28,491 nt of DNA. It comes from Isotricha intestinalis (lineage: Eukaryota > Ciliophora > Litostomatea > Vestibuliferida > Isotrichidae). Position numbers and translations under genes: made by a program. The stretch spans positions 1 through 28,491 of the forward strand of contig JAJJLU010003839.1 of NCBI GenBank assembly GCA_023807065.1, written 5' to 3'. Shown here one piece after another: positions 17,982 through 27,843 of this stretch; position 1 is the stretch's first letter, and every line of letters begins with the position of its first letter. Under the pieces are notes generated by a model, which was given only the letters and a program-made list of their open reading frames with translations, was not told the origin of the DNA and did no database searches.

Positions 17982-19153
17982 TAGGTATTAAAATATTTTT
18001 TTATATTATAAAAAATATAAATTATGGAAAATCCCTACAATATAAAATCAATAATAATTAAATTAAATATAAAAATTAATTAAAATATTAAAAAAACAAC
18101 AAACATAATTTTAAAAATAAAAATAAATATAAAAAACTTACAATTGATTGTTAAGTTGTTTCCAAATCAGTTCTTAGTAATTTATTTATCCTGACATATA
18201 ATGTACCTTATCACAATATAATAAATTGATTTAATATATCAATATTTTGGTTAATATATTTAAATAAGAAGAATATTAGTTCCAATATGAATGAATGAAG
18301 TAATATTAAATGAATTCATAGTTTCATAAGATGATGTTTATTTCTTAATTCATAACAAAGGTTTCTAGGATTAGATATTTTTCCCTATAATTATGCTCTT
18401 AATGAATTAGTCAATTTAGAATTCAGAACATATACTTTTATCAAAAAATCTATAAGCATCATTGGATTTTGAAAAAATGTAAGTACTTTTCTTATTGAAC
18501 TTTATTTTGTAAGAGAAAAATGGGAGAAATTCATGTTTAAGATGAATGTGATTTAGTTTGTTGAAAGATACAATATTAATAAACAATGAATTTATTATAC
18601 AACATCAATTTTCCTATTTCAATTTCATTAAGTTTTATAATTCTTAGTTCAAGCATACTTTAATTGATGTATTAATATTCAACAAAAACCCCAACCAATT
18701 CATATATATAAATAAAGGTAATAGACTTAATAAAATAATTTCTTTTTTTTATTCAGATTTTTTTTATTTGGTTGATGAATTTTGATATAAGGTCATTTTA
18801 GGGTTTATTTATGATTTCTTTTTTATTTATTTATTTATTTTTTTTTGTTTAATCTAATTTCATTATAAAATTAATAATTTTTAATTTAAATAATGAAACA
18901 AAATAAATCACAGCAAAAAAATATATTTAATAGATAATTCAAGAATAATTTAAATCACTAAAAAATATAATAAAATCATTATAAATAATACAATCAAATC
19001 AAATAAATAATATGTAATTACAAATATTATAAATAATAAGGTTAAAAATCCAAAAAAAAAAGAAAAATAAAAAAAAAATAAAAATTTTTAATTTTTAACA
19101 CGAACAAAAGCTAAAATATCAAAAAAAAAAAATTTTAAAAAAACAAAAACAAT
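17982..19153. other. 1.2-kb gap, one coding-like fragment, no intact gene
   Basis: Mostly AT-rich. From about 18362 a plus-strand frame is open for 36 codons (FLGLDIFPYNYALNELVNLE...), meets a TGA at 18470, and continues for about 27 more codons (FLIELYFVREKWEKF...) to a TAG. It has no ATG in a sensible place and no recognised family, so it could be a gene relic or chance. TTTA repeats occur around 18820-18840. No RNA gene is seen. Confidence 0.5.
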
Positions 19154-20335
19154 TTATTTTTTCTTTTTCCCAGGATCACTGACATTAAACTTAAAATAGA
19201 TAATATCTCCATCATTAACAATATAATTTTTTCCTTCAGTTCTTTCTAATCCAGCTTTCTTGACTCCTTGTTCTCCTCCATAAGATACAAAATCATCATA
19301 TTTCATAACATCAGCAGAAATAAAACCTCTTTCAAAATCAGTATGAATAATTCCAGCAGCTTTAGGAGCCTTACTTCCTTTTCTAACAGTCCAACATTTA
19401 ACTTCATCTTCACCACAAGTAAAAAAATGTATTAAATCTAAAGAATTATATCCTGCATTTATTATTTTACCTAAATTACTCTCTGTCTTATTTTCTTCTA
19501 AATATTTCTTTCTCTCTTCTTCATTCATTTGTTTTATTCTCTCTTCAAATGCACATGAAAAACATATTATTTTTCCTCCTCCATTTGAATTTATCCATTT
19601 TACTATTTTCGCTAAATAATGATTTTTCTTCCTTACATAATCTTCATCTGGAACATTAATACAATATACTACTGGTTTACTAGTAAAAAATAAATATTCA
19701 TTTAACCATTCTATTTGTTTATAATTCCAATCAGTATTATCTCTTATATTTTTCTTTTCTTCATACATTTTCTTAATTTCAAGTAATAATTCTTTTTTCA
19801 TAGCAGCTTCTTTATCATTTTTCCTTCCGATTAGTTTTTCTAATTCAGGTAAATTTCTATCAATACATTGTAAGTCTTTAGCCATTAATTCATCTCTAAT
19901 AATTTCAAGATCTCTTATAGGATCAATATCTCCTTCGAAATGTTGTATATCCTCATCGTCAAAGGCTCTCACTACTTCGAAGATACCATCTACTCCTTGG
20001 ATATGAGACAAGAATTCAGAACCCATTCCTTGTCCTTCAGAAGCACCTTTCACTAACCCTGCAATATCTACTATAGTAAGAGAAGCTGGTACTCTCGATT
20101 TAGGATTGTACACGTTACACAAGTACTCAAATCGAGGATCCGGTACTTCCACTTTAGCTTTGTTTGGATCAATTGTGCAGAAACATATGTTTTTTGCTGG
20201 AGCATTTTGAGAAGAAAGAAGGTTAAACATTGTTGATTTACCTACATTTGGAAGACCAACTATTCCCATTTTTAATGTGTTTCCTGGACGACCTAAGAGA
20301 GCTTTTTCTTTTTGAGGTTCTTTGTCTTTTTTCAT
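19154..20335 (-). CDS. OLA1: Obg-like ATPase OLA1 (YchF family)
   Basis: A 393-residue protein, close to the usual length of about 395. The P-loop is GLPNVGKST at 27-35; switch/G3 is VDIAGLVKGASEGQGMG from 89; G4 is NVPDEDYVRKKN near 230, where the Glu/Asp-type G4 explains ATP preference in this family. A helical arm occupies the middle. The C-terminal TGS domain runs from FFTCGEDEVKCWTVRKGSKAPKAAGIIHTDFERGFI to NYIVNDGDIIYFKFN. OLA1/YchF is a near-universal translation-factor-class P-loop ATPase that binds ribosomes and acts in stress and proteostasis regulation in the cytosol. No key residue is missing. The 5' half has noticeably more G/C codons than its neighbours, as expected for a highly expressed gene. 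It ends in a basic tail, DPGKKKK, then TAA. Confidence 0.97.
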   Translation of the reverse strand: MKKDKEPQKEKALLGRPGNTLKMGIVGLPNVGKSTMFNLLSSQNAPAKNICFCTIDPNKAKVEVPDPRFEYLCNVYNPKSRVPASLTIVDIAGLVKGASEGQGMGSEFLSHIQGVDGIFEVVRAFDDEDIQHFEGDIDPIRDLEIIRDELMAKDLQCIDRNLPELEKLIGRKNDKEAAMKKELLLEIKKMYEEKKNIRDNTDWNYKQIEWLNEYLFFTSKPVVYCINVPDEDYVRKKNHYLAKIVKWINSNGGGKIICFSCAFEERIKQMNEEERKKYLEENKTESNLGKIINAGYNSLDLIHFFTCGEDEVKCWTVRKGSKAPKAAGIIHTDFERGFISADVMKYDDFVSYGGEQGVKKAGLERTEGKNYIVNDGDIIYFKFNVSDPGKKKK

Positions 20336-20558
20336 TTTTTTTTAAATGATATTTTTTATTTAGTTTTTTATTTATTTTGAATTTTTGTTCTTTTTATTTT
20401 TGAATGATTAATTTTGAGGAATGGAAATTTTTATATTTTTTATTTAGTTTATTAATTTTATTTAAAGGGGATTTAATAAAAAATTTCTTATTTATCCTTT
20501 TAATACTTTTATGATTATATTTTCTTTTATTTATAGTTAAATATTTTTAATATATATA

Positions 20559-21638
20559 TTAATGTTTATTAGTTTTAGAAACATGAGTTATTTTTCTTTG
20601 AATTGTTTTACTTTCTTCTTCATCATCATCTTCATTATCATAAAGTAATTGTCTTTGTTGAATAGCCCATAATCTAGCTTTTTCTCTTTCATTTTTTTCA
20701 TATTTATATTTTTCAATAAATTTCTTTTTAGCAATTTCAAAATAATCAGTTTTACCCATTTCTTTATAAATAATTTTATTAACTTCAGGATAATTAAATT
20801 TGCTGTTATCTTTAAAATATGCAACTTTTTTCTTATTTTGTGATAATAAATTTAATTTTGGTAATTCATCTTTATCAAAAAAATAAGTTAAAGTTCTACT
20901 TTTTTTCCCATGAAAATTTTCTAAATCAGTTTGATGTTTTCTTTCAATAAATCTTTCTTGTTTATTAACCTGAGTTAATATTTTAAATAACTCAGGTCTT
21001 AAAGTTTTAGTATATAAAGGAATATGATTATTTTCATAAATTTGTTTTCTATTCATACAAGTTTTTTTTAAATTAAAATTAGTATCTGTTTTACTATGTT
21101 CAATAGGATTTAAATCAATTTGAAAATCTTCATTACTATCGTTTAATGGATTATTATTATTTTGAAGATCTAAGAAATTTTCTTTATTAATTATATTTTT
21201 TTTTCTTGGTTTTCCAGAAGATAAAATTGAATAAACACTTGATCTTCTATCAAAAAATATTTTATTTCTATTTCCTAATTTAAACATTAGATTATATAAA
21301 AATTCTCCATCATTATTTGGATTATTTTCATTATATTTTATTTTATCTTTATAATTATCTAAATTTATTAAATGAGATGTAAATTCAGATCTATTTTGAT
21401 TTCTTAATTTTCTATTTAATTTAGCTTTTCTTTTTTCTAATTCTTTCTTTATTGAATTAAATGTTTTTGTGTCATTTATTTTTTGTATTAAATCAAAGAT
21501 TTTGTCAAAGTTTTTTATTTCTGAAAGAGTTTTTTCCTTTGAAATATAATATTTGTTTAATTCTCCATCTGTTAAATTTATAGTTCCAAATGCAGATTCA
21601 AATTTTTTTTTTTTATTTTTTGCAATTATTGGTTTCAT
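20559..21638 (-). CDS. Basic, Asn/Lys-rich hypothetical protein (359 aa)
   Basis: Not recognised. The complete frame runs from an ATG preceded by an A/T-rich leader to TAA. The N-terminus is basic (KNKKKKFESAFGTINLTDGE) and is followed by helical charged segments (EIKNFDKIFDLIQKINDTKT, KRKAKLNRKLRNQNR). A middle patch, NNHIPLYTKTLRPELFKILTQ, and GKKSRTLTYFFDKDELPKLN look less biased and may be conserved motifs. A C-terminal Glu/Lys/Arg helix (about 300-335, KYKYEKNEREKARLWAIQQR) ends in an acidic DNEDDDEEE stretch. There is no signal peptide, membrane helix or catalytic motif. The style resembles microtubule- or cilium-associated proteins of protists, but this is a guess from composition alone. 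Confidence 0.7.
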   Translation of the reverse strand: MKPIIAKNKKKKFESAFGTINLTDGELNKYYISKEKTLSEIKNFDKIFDLIQKINDTKTFNSIKKELEKRKAKLNRKLRNQNRSEFTSHLINLDNYKDKIKYNENNPNNDGEFLYNLMFKLGNRNKIFFDRRSSVYSILSSGKPRKKNIINKENFLDLQNNNNPLNDSNEDFQIDLNPIEHSKTDTNFNLKKTCMNRKQIYENNHIPLYTKTLRPELFKILTQVNKQERFIERKHQTDLENFHGKKSRTLTYFFDKDELPKLNLLSQNKKKVAYFKDNSKFNYPEVNKIIYKEMGKTDYFEIAKKKFIEKYKYEKNEREKARLWAIQQRQLLYDNEDDDEEESKTIQRKITHVSKTNKH

Positions 21639-22242
21639 TTTATTTAATATTTTCCTTTTAATAATTAAAAGACTTTATGTTTTAAAAAATAACAAAAAAA
21701 AAAAAATTTTAAACAGTTTGAAGAAATTTAAATTAAAAAAAATTACATAAAAATTCAAATATATTGACATATTAACCATTTATAATCCTAATATATTTAA
21801 AATATATATGATTATCTTCTAAGTTATGTTACTTCTCTTTTAGATTCTAATACAATAGGAATATCTTCTTTAATTTTCTACTATATTCTTCTCTAAAAAT
21901 ATCTAATTATATTATCTAATTTGCCTTGATTACTTATCATTAAATTAAGAATATCATCTATATTATTAATTCTAAATCATTTAATTTTTTATTCATCTAG
22001 TATAAAGCAATTTAAATTTTGATGAAGGAGTAGATTAAGTGCTTATGTTTTAAACAAATTAAATTATTGTAAAATATATGCACTAATGTTTTGATATAAA
22101 TCTCATTTTTATCACAAGTGTAATTCTATTTTATAATTATTTTTCTGGAAAAATATTTAAATTTTCTCTTATTTTCACTGTTCAAATGTTAAAATTTTTT
22201 ATAATTTAATTTGACAAATAATTAATTTAAATAATTTAAAAA
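21639..22242. other. Divergent intergenic region with a coding-like relic on the minus strand
   Basis: This 604-base gap lies between two divergent genes. On the minus strand from about 21961 down to 21790, one frame reads DDILNLMISNQGKLDNIIRYF, then, interrupted by TAG/TAA codons, RRI..KIKEDIPIVLESKREVT. The composition is protein-like but there are at least five stops. No family is recognised. The remainder is AT-rich and would hold both promoters. Confidence 0.5.
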
Positions 22243-22560
22243 ATGACAACAGTTGAAGAAGTAACTAAAACTGTAATAACAAAAACAACGACTTCATCAA
22301 TAACTATTAATCCAAATATTATTCCAAAAAAAATTGCAATAAAATATGATCCTCCAATATTAGGTTTTATTTTCGAACATAAAAAAAATCAAAAAAGATA
22401 TTTATTAGAAGTTAATATTCAAGAACAATTAGAACAGAATTCTTTACCAATTAATATTTGTAATTGGATATATACAACATATGGTGATGTTGTTAATATA
22501 ACAACATATCCACAAGAACAAATTGTAAGAATGATAAATAAAATTGTTGATAAAAATTAA
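22243..22560 (+). CDS. CEP19-like ciliary/centrosomal protein (105 aa)
   Basis: Residues about 31-57 (IAIKYDPPILGFIFEHKKNQKRYLLEV) match the core of the CEP19 family: a basic strand, PP, then a strand ending in a (Y/F)EHK-like turn and a basic strand. The C-terminal part, with Q..IVRMINKIVD after a short variable stretch, corresponds to the family's terminal helix (in human CEP19, LRQLEKLFSFLRG). CEP19 sits at the distal centriole/basal body and recruits RABL2 for intraflagellar-transport entry. This protein is shorter than human CEP19 (about 165 residues), keeping the core and losing the tail. Residues 1-25 are Thr/Val-rich and not conserved. Assignment rests on motif resemblance read by eye. 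Confidence 0.65.
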   Translation: MTTVEEVTKTVITKTTTSSITINPNIIPKKIAIKYDPPILGFIFEHKKNQKRYLLEVNIQEQLEQNSLPINICNWIYTTYGDVVNITTYPQEQIVRMINKIVDKN

Positions 22561-22882
22561 AAAATAAACACCACAAAAGGTTTATTTAAAATTTTAAATA
22601 TTTAAATTTTTTTTTGAGCTTTAAATTAAATTTTCAAATTATAAAGCATATAATAAATATTGAAGAAAAAAGTATAGAAATCAAAGTGTTTTAATTAAAA
22701 AATATCTTGATATTATTATATGCCTTTAAATAATTAATTACATTTAATATTTCTCAAAAAAAATTTTTAATAACAAGTCAAAAAGCAACAGACTAGTCAT
22801 TTTTTAGTAATGTAAAAATTTATGTTTGTTTTTTTTATGTAAAAATATTAAAAAATTATAATTATCTAAAATAAAAAGAAAA
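22561..22882. other. Convergent intergenic region, nothing seen
   Basis: This holds 322 bases of A/T-rich sequence between the 3' ends of the CEP19-like gene and the poly-Glu protein gene. It has a few short direct repeats only. No frame or RNA gene is supportable. Confidence 0.6.
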
Positions 22883-24301
22883 CTAAAGAAGTAAAAATCC
22901 AAATAATATGAAATATAAAAGTTCAATTTTTAAAAATTTTGAAAACTCATATTGTACCTCAACAGTGATACCAGTATTTTTTATATCACCACAAGAATTA
23001 TTAAACATAACATTATATTTACCATTATTATTTTCGGTTAAATTATTATAAGAACATTCAATTGATTTTTTATTGTTTCCTGCAATTTGACAATCTCCAT
23101 ATAAAATATGTGTTGAATTTTGAAGATAAAAAGAAGGAACTCTTGTTGAACTTTCATTTTTTAATAAAACTGAAAAATGATAATTATTATAATTAATTTT
23201 TTGTTCATTAATTTGAATATTTGATAATTCTGTAATATCTTGATAAATTCCTATTGAAAGTCCTGGAGCTATTAAACTTTCTTTATCATTACAAACTATT
23301 TTATATAAAGTATATTGACCATAATCTTCTAATAAAATATTATCTGCTGTGGGCTTACATTCATATAAATTTAAATTGTATTTGTCGTAATTTTCGTTGT
23401 AATTACATTCGACTGTAAAAATTGTTTCTTTTAAATATGTTTTTTTTACAAAATAACCTACACATTTTTTTGTATTATTTCTATAACTCATACTGGCATA
23501 AATAGGTTTGTTTTCTGAATAACATTTATTATTTTCACTATCAGGTATTTCCTCATTATTAATTAAATCTCTTAAATTTAATGATAAGTTAGTGAAATAA
23601 TTTGGGGGATCAATGTCTAAAGTTATATTAATATCAGAATAATTATATCCACAAGCATTTGAAATATAAGATACATAAAATTTTTTATTATACTCTGTAA
23701 TGGTTGGAATAATTGAATAATCCAAATCAATGATACAATTAATTTCATCCTTTCCAGAAACTCTACTACATTCAGAAATTGAACTCTCAAATAAATAATT
23801 TTTATAATTATCATTTGAATTCTTAATTCCTATTTTTAAATAAGGATAAATATTTCTTCCTTTGAAGGAAATATTAAATAATTTTTCATTAAAATCGACA
23901 GAAATTGTTTTTTCCTTAGTTAATAAATCCATATAATTCTTGTTGTATTTTAATTTATAAATTTGATTTTTTGGGTTATATAAACGAATTGAATCATCTG
24001 AAAAATTTTTAACGTAATATTCCTGAGCCGATATATTTCCACTACATTTTATTGTAAATAAATTATTTATATTTGAATCTTCATTATCATCATTATAACA
24101 CACTAAATTTTTTTCAGATTCTGTTTCATCAATTAAAACTAAATGAATAGTTCCATTTAATTTTTCTGATAACTTCTTTTGACCATTTAAATATATATTT
24201 ATATTTTTATTATTAGTACAAAATGGAAAACTAGGTGATGTTATTGAATAATCTTCTGGTTCTGGTTCTGGTTCAGGTTCTGGTACTGGAACTGGTTCTG
24301 G

Positions 24302-24333
<32 letters not shown>

Positions 24334-24793
24334 CTTCTTCTTCTTCTTCTTCTTCTTCTTCTTCTTCTTCTTCTTCTTCTGCTTCTTCTGCTTCTTCTTC
24401 TTCTTCTTCTTCTTCTTCTTCTGTTTCTTCTTCTTCTTCTTCTTCTATTTTATTTTTATTTTTTTTTTTTTTTGATTTAACTTTATATATATCTTCTTTC
24501 TTTTCATTGTCTTTATCTTCTGAATTTTTTATTTTTTTTTTATTTTTGGATTTTGTTTTTTTTTTATTTTCATCTTCTTCTAGATTTTCTCTATTGGATT
24601 CTTTTCTTTTTTTCTTTTTTTTGATTATTGATTTTTTTTTATAGTCTTTTTCTTCAACTTCAATTTTTTTTTCAGATTTGACTTTTTTTTTATTTTTATC
24701 ATTATTTTCTCTTTCACTTTCTTCTGATTGTATTTCACTATTATTCACTTCTTTTTCTTCATATTGATGAGAGTCATTTAAATCATTTGACAT
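22883..24793 (-). CDS. Poly-Glu protein with Pro-Glu hinge, Cys-rich C-terminal domain and hydrophobic tail (636 aa)
   Basis: Residues 1-113 are highly charged (Lys/Glu/Ser, e.g. KKKSIIKKKKKRKESN) and look nuclear or cytosolic. About 114-164 is a near-pure Glu tract. About 165-181 is a PEPVPVPEPEPEPEPE hinge. Residues 182-616 are a different kind of protein. They hold about 20 Cys, many in a C..(8-12)..C spacing (ECSRVSGKDEINC, DCQIAGNNKKSIEC), numerous N-x-S/T sites and alternating strands, like repeated Ig- or IPT-type surface domains of protists. The last 17 residues (KIELLYFILFGFLLL) are hydrophobic, as in a GPI signal or tail anchor. A surface ectodomain needs a signal peptide, but none is present at the N-terminus or visible just upstream. 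This is the only gene here ending in TAG. Either an unusual tail-anchored protein or a join of two genes through the repeat. Confidence 0.75.
24257..24455. repeat. TTC microsatellite (poly-Glu) and TTCTGG repeat (Pro-Glu)
   Basis: On the plus strand, TTC trinucleotides repeat almost perfectly from about 24303 to 24455 with a few GCTTC and GTTTC interruptions. They encode the Glu tract. Next to them, at 24257-24300, lies a TTCTGG-type repeat encoding Pro-Glu dipeptides. The region is prone to slippage and misassembly. Confidence 0.9.
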
Positions 24794-25092
24794 ATAATTA
24801 AAAAATAATATTTAACTATTTTATTAAATATATTTACAACTCTTTTTTTATTAATTAAAATTGAGTATTAACTTTAATGAGCTAATTCATTCTAGTAATA
24901 TATAAATATAAGATATTTATTTAAATTCAATTTTATTTCTATGATTTTTCGAATTTGATTTCAAATTCAAATAAGAAATATTGGTATTAAATATATAATC
25001 AGAGTTTAAATAATTAATCTTTTTGAAACTTTATAAAAATTAATTGTAATTCTTAAATTTGGGAGTGAATAATTAGTATTTTCTAAAAAAAG
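24794..25092. other. AT-rich spacer before the HSP70 relic
   Basis: This 299-base stretch lies upstream of both the poly-Glu protein gene (minus) and the HSP70 relic (plus), so former and present promoters may lie here. A small inverted repeat (GAATTTGA-TT-TCAAATTC) occurs at about 24953-24970. Nothing else is seen. Confidence 0.5.
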
Positions 25093-26300
25093 ATGGATGT
25101 GATTCCTTCAATAGGAATACTGTTAGGAAAAAAATTTTCTTGAGTGATGCAAGATGGAAAAATAGATATAATTCTAAATGAAATGGGTGCAAGAATAACT
25201 CCATCAATGGTTCATTTTCAAAAGAAGGACTTAGATTCTATTAATTTTTTAGTCATTAAATAAAGGAGTTATATTTTTCTAATTCCCGTTTTTAGATAGA
25301 TATAATTGATAATAATTAACAAAAGTCTGAACAAAGTAATTTACAATTTTTAAAGTAAATAGAGAAAGAAAATACAATTTAAATAAATATAAAAGAATCT
25401 TAAAAAGATGTTTAGGTTCTGGTGCCCATTACTCAAATGATATAATAAATATTCAAACATATAATCCTTCAAAGTAAGAAGAAAATAAAATATAATAGAA
25501 GGAAGTGAAATTTTAAACAAGAAAAAATGTGTGACTCCAAAAAAAACTTATTACTTAGTCCAATATATATAGATATGTTAGGTCATAAACATCATTTACT
25601 CATTAAGTCAATTTAAACCTACATAACAATTATTTGAACAAAAGAGTAAATTAAAATCATTAAATTTATTTCTTTTATTTAGATAAGATTATGCCCATTA
25701 TATTTAAGATTTATATTTTATTTTATAAATCAAGTAAAATTGATGGAAAAAAACAATAAATTTGGAAAATTAAGTGTGGTGTTTAAATGAAAAATGAACT
25801 TTCATTTTGAATTATGTGAATGAGGTTAATAGCATTATAACCGATTGAGAGTCATTATATAATATTTTAGATTAAAACATGTTCAAGAAATATATTTCAC
25901 ATGGAAATTTAAGTTTATCAAGTCATATGGAAGGACTTTTTTTGAAGAAGAACTCTTAAAGAATATATTAAAAGTATATCTAATTCTTCTTCTTTTTAAT
26001 TATAAGAATTATATGAGATGAAGATAATATGATTATAATTGTTCAATTTCATTATAGTTTATAATTAATAATAAATAATATAAATATAGAATCTTAATTT
26101 CATTAATAAATAAATGTTTTTTGTTTTTTATGATTTAATAAATGTAATTAGATTATAATTTTCATATTATTTATGGAAATTGTATAACCCCTAATTTTAT
26201 ACTAATTATTATTTATGATTAATTAAAAACCAAGGAAAATATAGGAACATTTAATGAAAAATAAAATTTTTAAAAATCAAATGACAAGGAGAAATATATA
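25093..26300 (+). pseudogene. Decayed HSP70-family chaperone gene
   Basis: The ATG at 25093 opens a frame whose first 45 codons match the N-terminus of HSP70. SIGILLGKKFS stands for the (A/G)IGIDLGTTYS phosphate loop. A TGA at 25141 replaces the following Cys. QDGKIDIILNEMGARITPSMVHF then matches Q.G+VEIIAND.G.R.TPS.VAF. The frame ends at TAA 25261. Weaker collinear remnants follow in shifted frames: TIFKV-type near 25350 (PFKV), (V)P-AHYSND near 25420-25440 (VPAYFND), a KL.CGV..K-like piece near 25765 (RLRTxCExAK), and ENKIF..NDK near 26260 (ENKITITNDKGR). Spacing is shorter than in intact HSP70, implying deletions. The catalytic Asp of GIDLGTT is lost, so no function is possible. The 3' limit is approximate. 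Confidence 0.78.
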
Positions 26301-27840
26301 AAAATTTTAAGATAAAAAATAGAGGGATTATTAAAACGAAATAAATATATAATTTAATTCAAATTTATTTTTTTAACAAACAGTAGATAACAAATAAAAT
26401 AATAAATAGATTCATTCAACATAAAAATTTCACAATAATTTAGAAAATGACATAGTTTTAAAATTATGCATATTTTAAATCTCCTTAATAAACTTTATTC
26501 ATAAAAATATAAATAATAATGTAGAACCAATACCAATAATAGAATTATCTTGTTAATAACCTTAAAAATTGTTTTAGGAAGAATAAGTGTTCGATGAATT
26601 ATAATATTATTAATATAATTATTGAATATGGATATATATTATTGGAAAATGCTCATATGAAGGAGTCAATTATGGACATAAAAAAAGTTTAAAATTATAT
26701 TAAAAAGATTATTCTTTTATATGAATTTCTATTTTTTAAGAAGATTGAAAAGTACAAAGTCATTGTATTTTTTTGCAAAATTCATTCCAAATTGTGAAAA
26801 TTATAAAAGAGATTTTAAATCTTATGAGTAAATATTCTTTCGAATAAAAAATGGATGTTTTAAAAATGAGGATTATCGGAATATACTTCAGAATATTATA
26901 AAATAAATAAATAATAATAAATATACATATTATGTTTGTAATGACCTAAATTAACTTCATATAAAAAAATGAAAATAATCCTCTGTTTTTTTATCCTAGG
27001 GAATATATTTGAATTATCTTTCTGAATTAGAATTATCTTCTAGTGATTGTAATACTTCATTTTTATTTTTTAAAGTGAATATTGAATGATCAGATTAATA
27101 TATATGATTAATAAAGAAAATCTATAAAATAATATAAGGTTTAAAAAGCAAAGATGAAAAAAGATCTTTTTTAACAACTTCATATAAAATAATTATAAAA
27201 TTGCTAATTTATATTTAACAATAATTATCTTTTATTATGCTTTTTTATAATAATTATTATAATTATAAACTTATTTATTTTATTAAATAATTTGATTGAT
27301 ATTTTGGATACGATAAATTTTAGAAAAAATAATTAGTTTTTTTTAGAATGATAAGATAATTTTTTTTATTCTTCCTTTACTTTTTTTCATTCAAATTAAA
27401 ATTAGCTAAATTAAATTCATACACTAATGATTTAAAAAATAAAATAATCATTTAAATGAATGAATTTATTTTATGTAATAATGTGTTTTCAGTTTAATCA
27501 TTTCTTGATGTTTGATTAAGTTTTTTCTAATTATTATTATTCTACTACTTAAATAGATGAGAATTATTCATTGTTGTTTAAATACATATATTTCCATATA
27601 AAAAAAATTTTTGAATTTTTTTTTTTTCAATTTCATTTATTCTCAAATATTTTTGAATTAAATAAACAATAAATTATATTAGATTTGTTTTTGATATCAT
27701 TTCATAACATTTTATTTTTTATATGAAATTATAATAATTCAATAGAAGGAAAGAAATAATTTTCTTTTAAGTTTTTTTTTTTCATGATAAAATTTATATT
27801 CTTAAATAATAATGAAAAGGAAAGAAGAATTTATTTAAAA
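26301..27840. other. Gene-free AT-rich tract with degraded coding-like pieces
   Basis: No intact frame is present. Plus-strand stretches look like broken coding sequence. One is at about 26521-26900, where YIIGKCSYEGVNYGHKKSLKLY is followed by stops. Another is at about 27000-27220, where GIYLNYLSELELSSSDCNTS and FLFFKVNIE are followed by TGA/TAA-punctuated text to KSKDEKRSFLTTSYK. I recognise no family. From about 27230 to 27840 the sequence is simple A/T. The change to bacterial DNA falls at or shortly before 27844, with no clear junction sequence because both sides are AT-rich. Confidence 0.5.
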
Positions 27841-27843
27841 TCC

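Noticed and set aside
24235..24480. Plus-strand poly-Leu reading frame
   Set aside because: It is the antisense of the Glu/Pro-Glu repeat in the 636-residue gene, and a frame of nearly pure Leu is a repeat artefact.
43..24793. Ciliate code with TAA/TAG as Gln for the whole window
   Set aside because: OLA1, eL41 and the SR protein all end naturally at TAA, and no intact gene contains an in-frame TAA or TAG.
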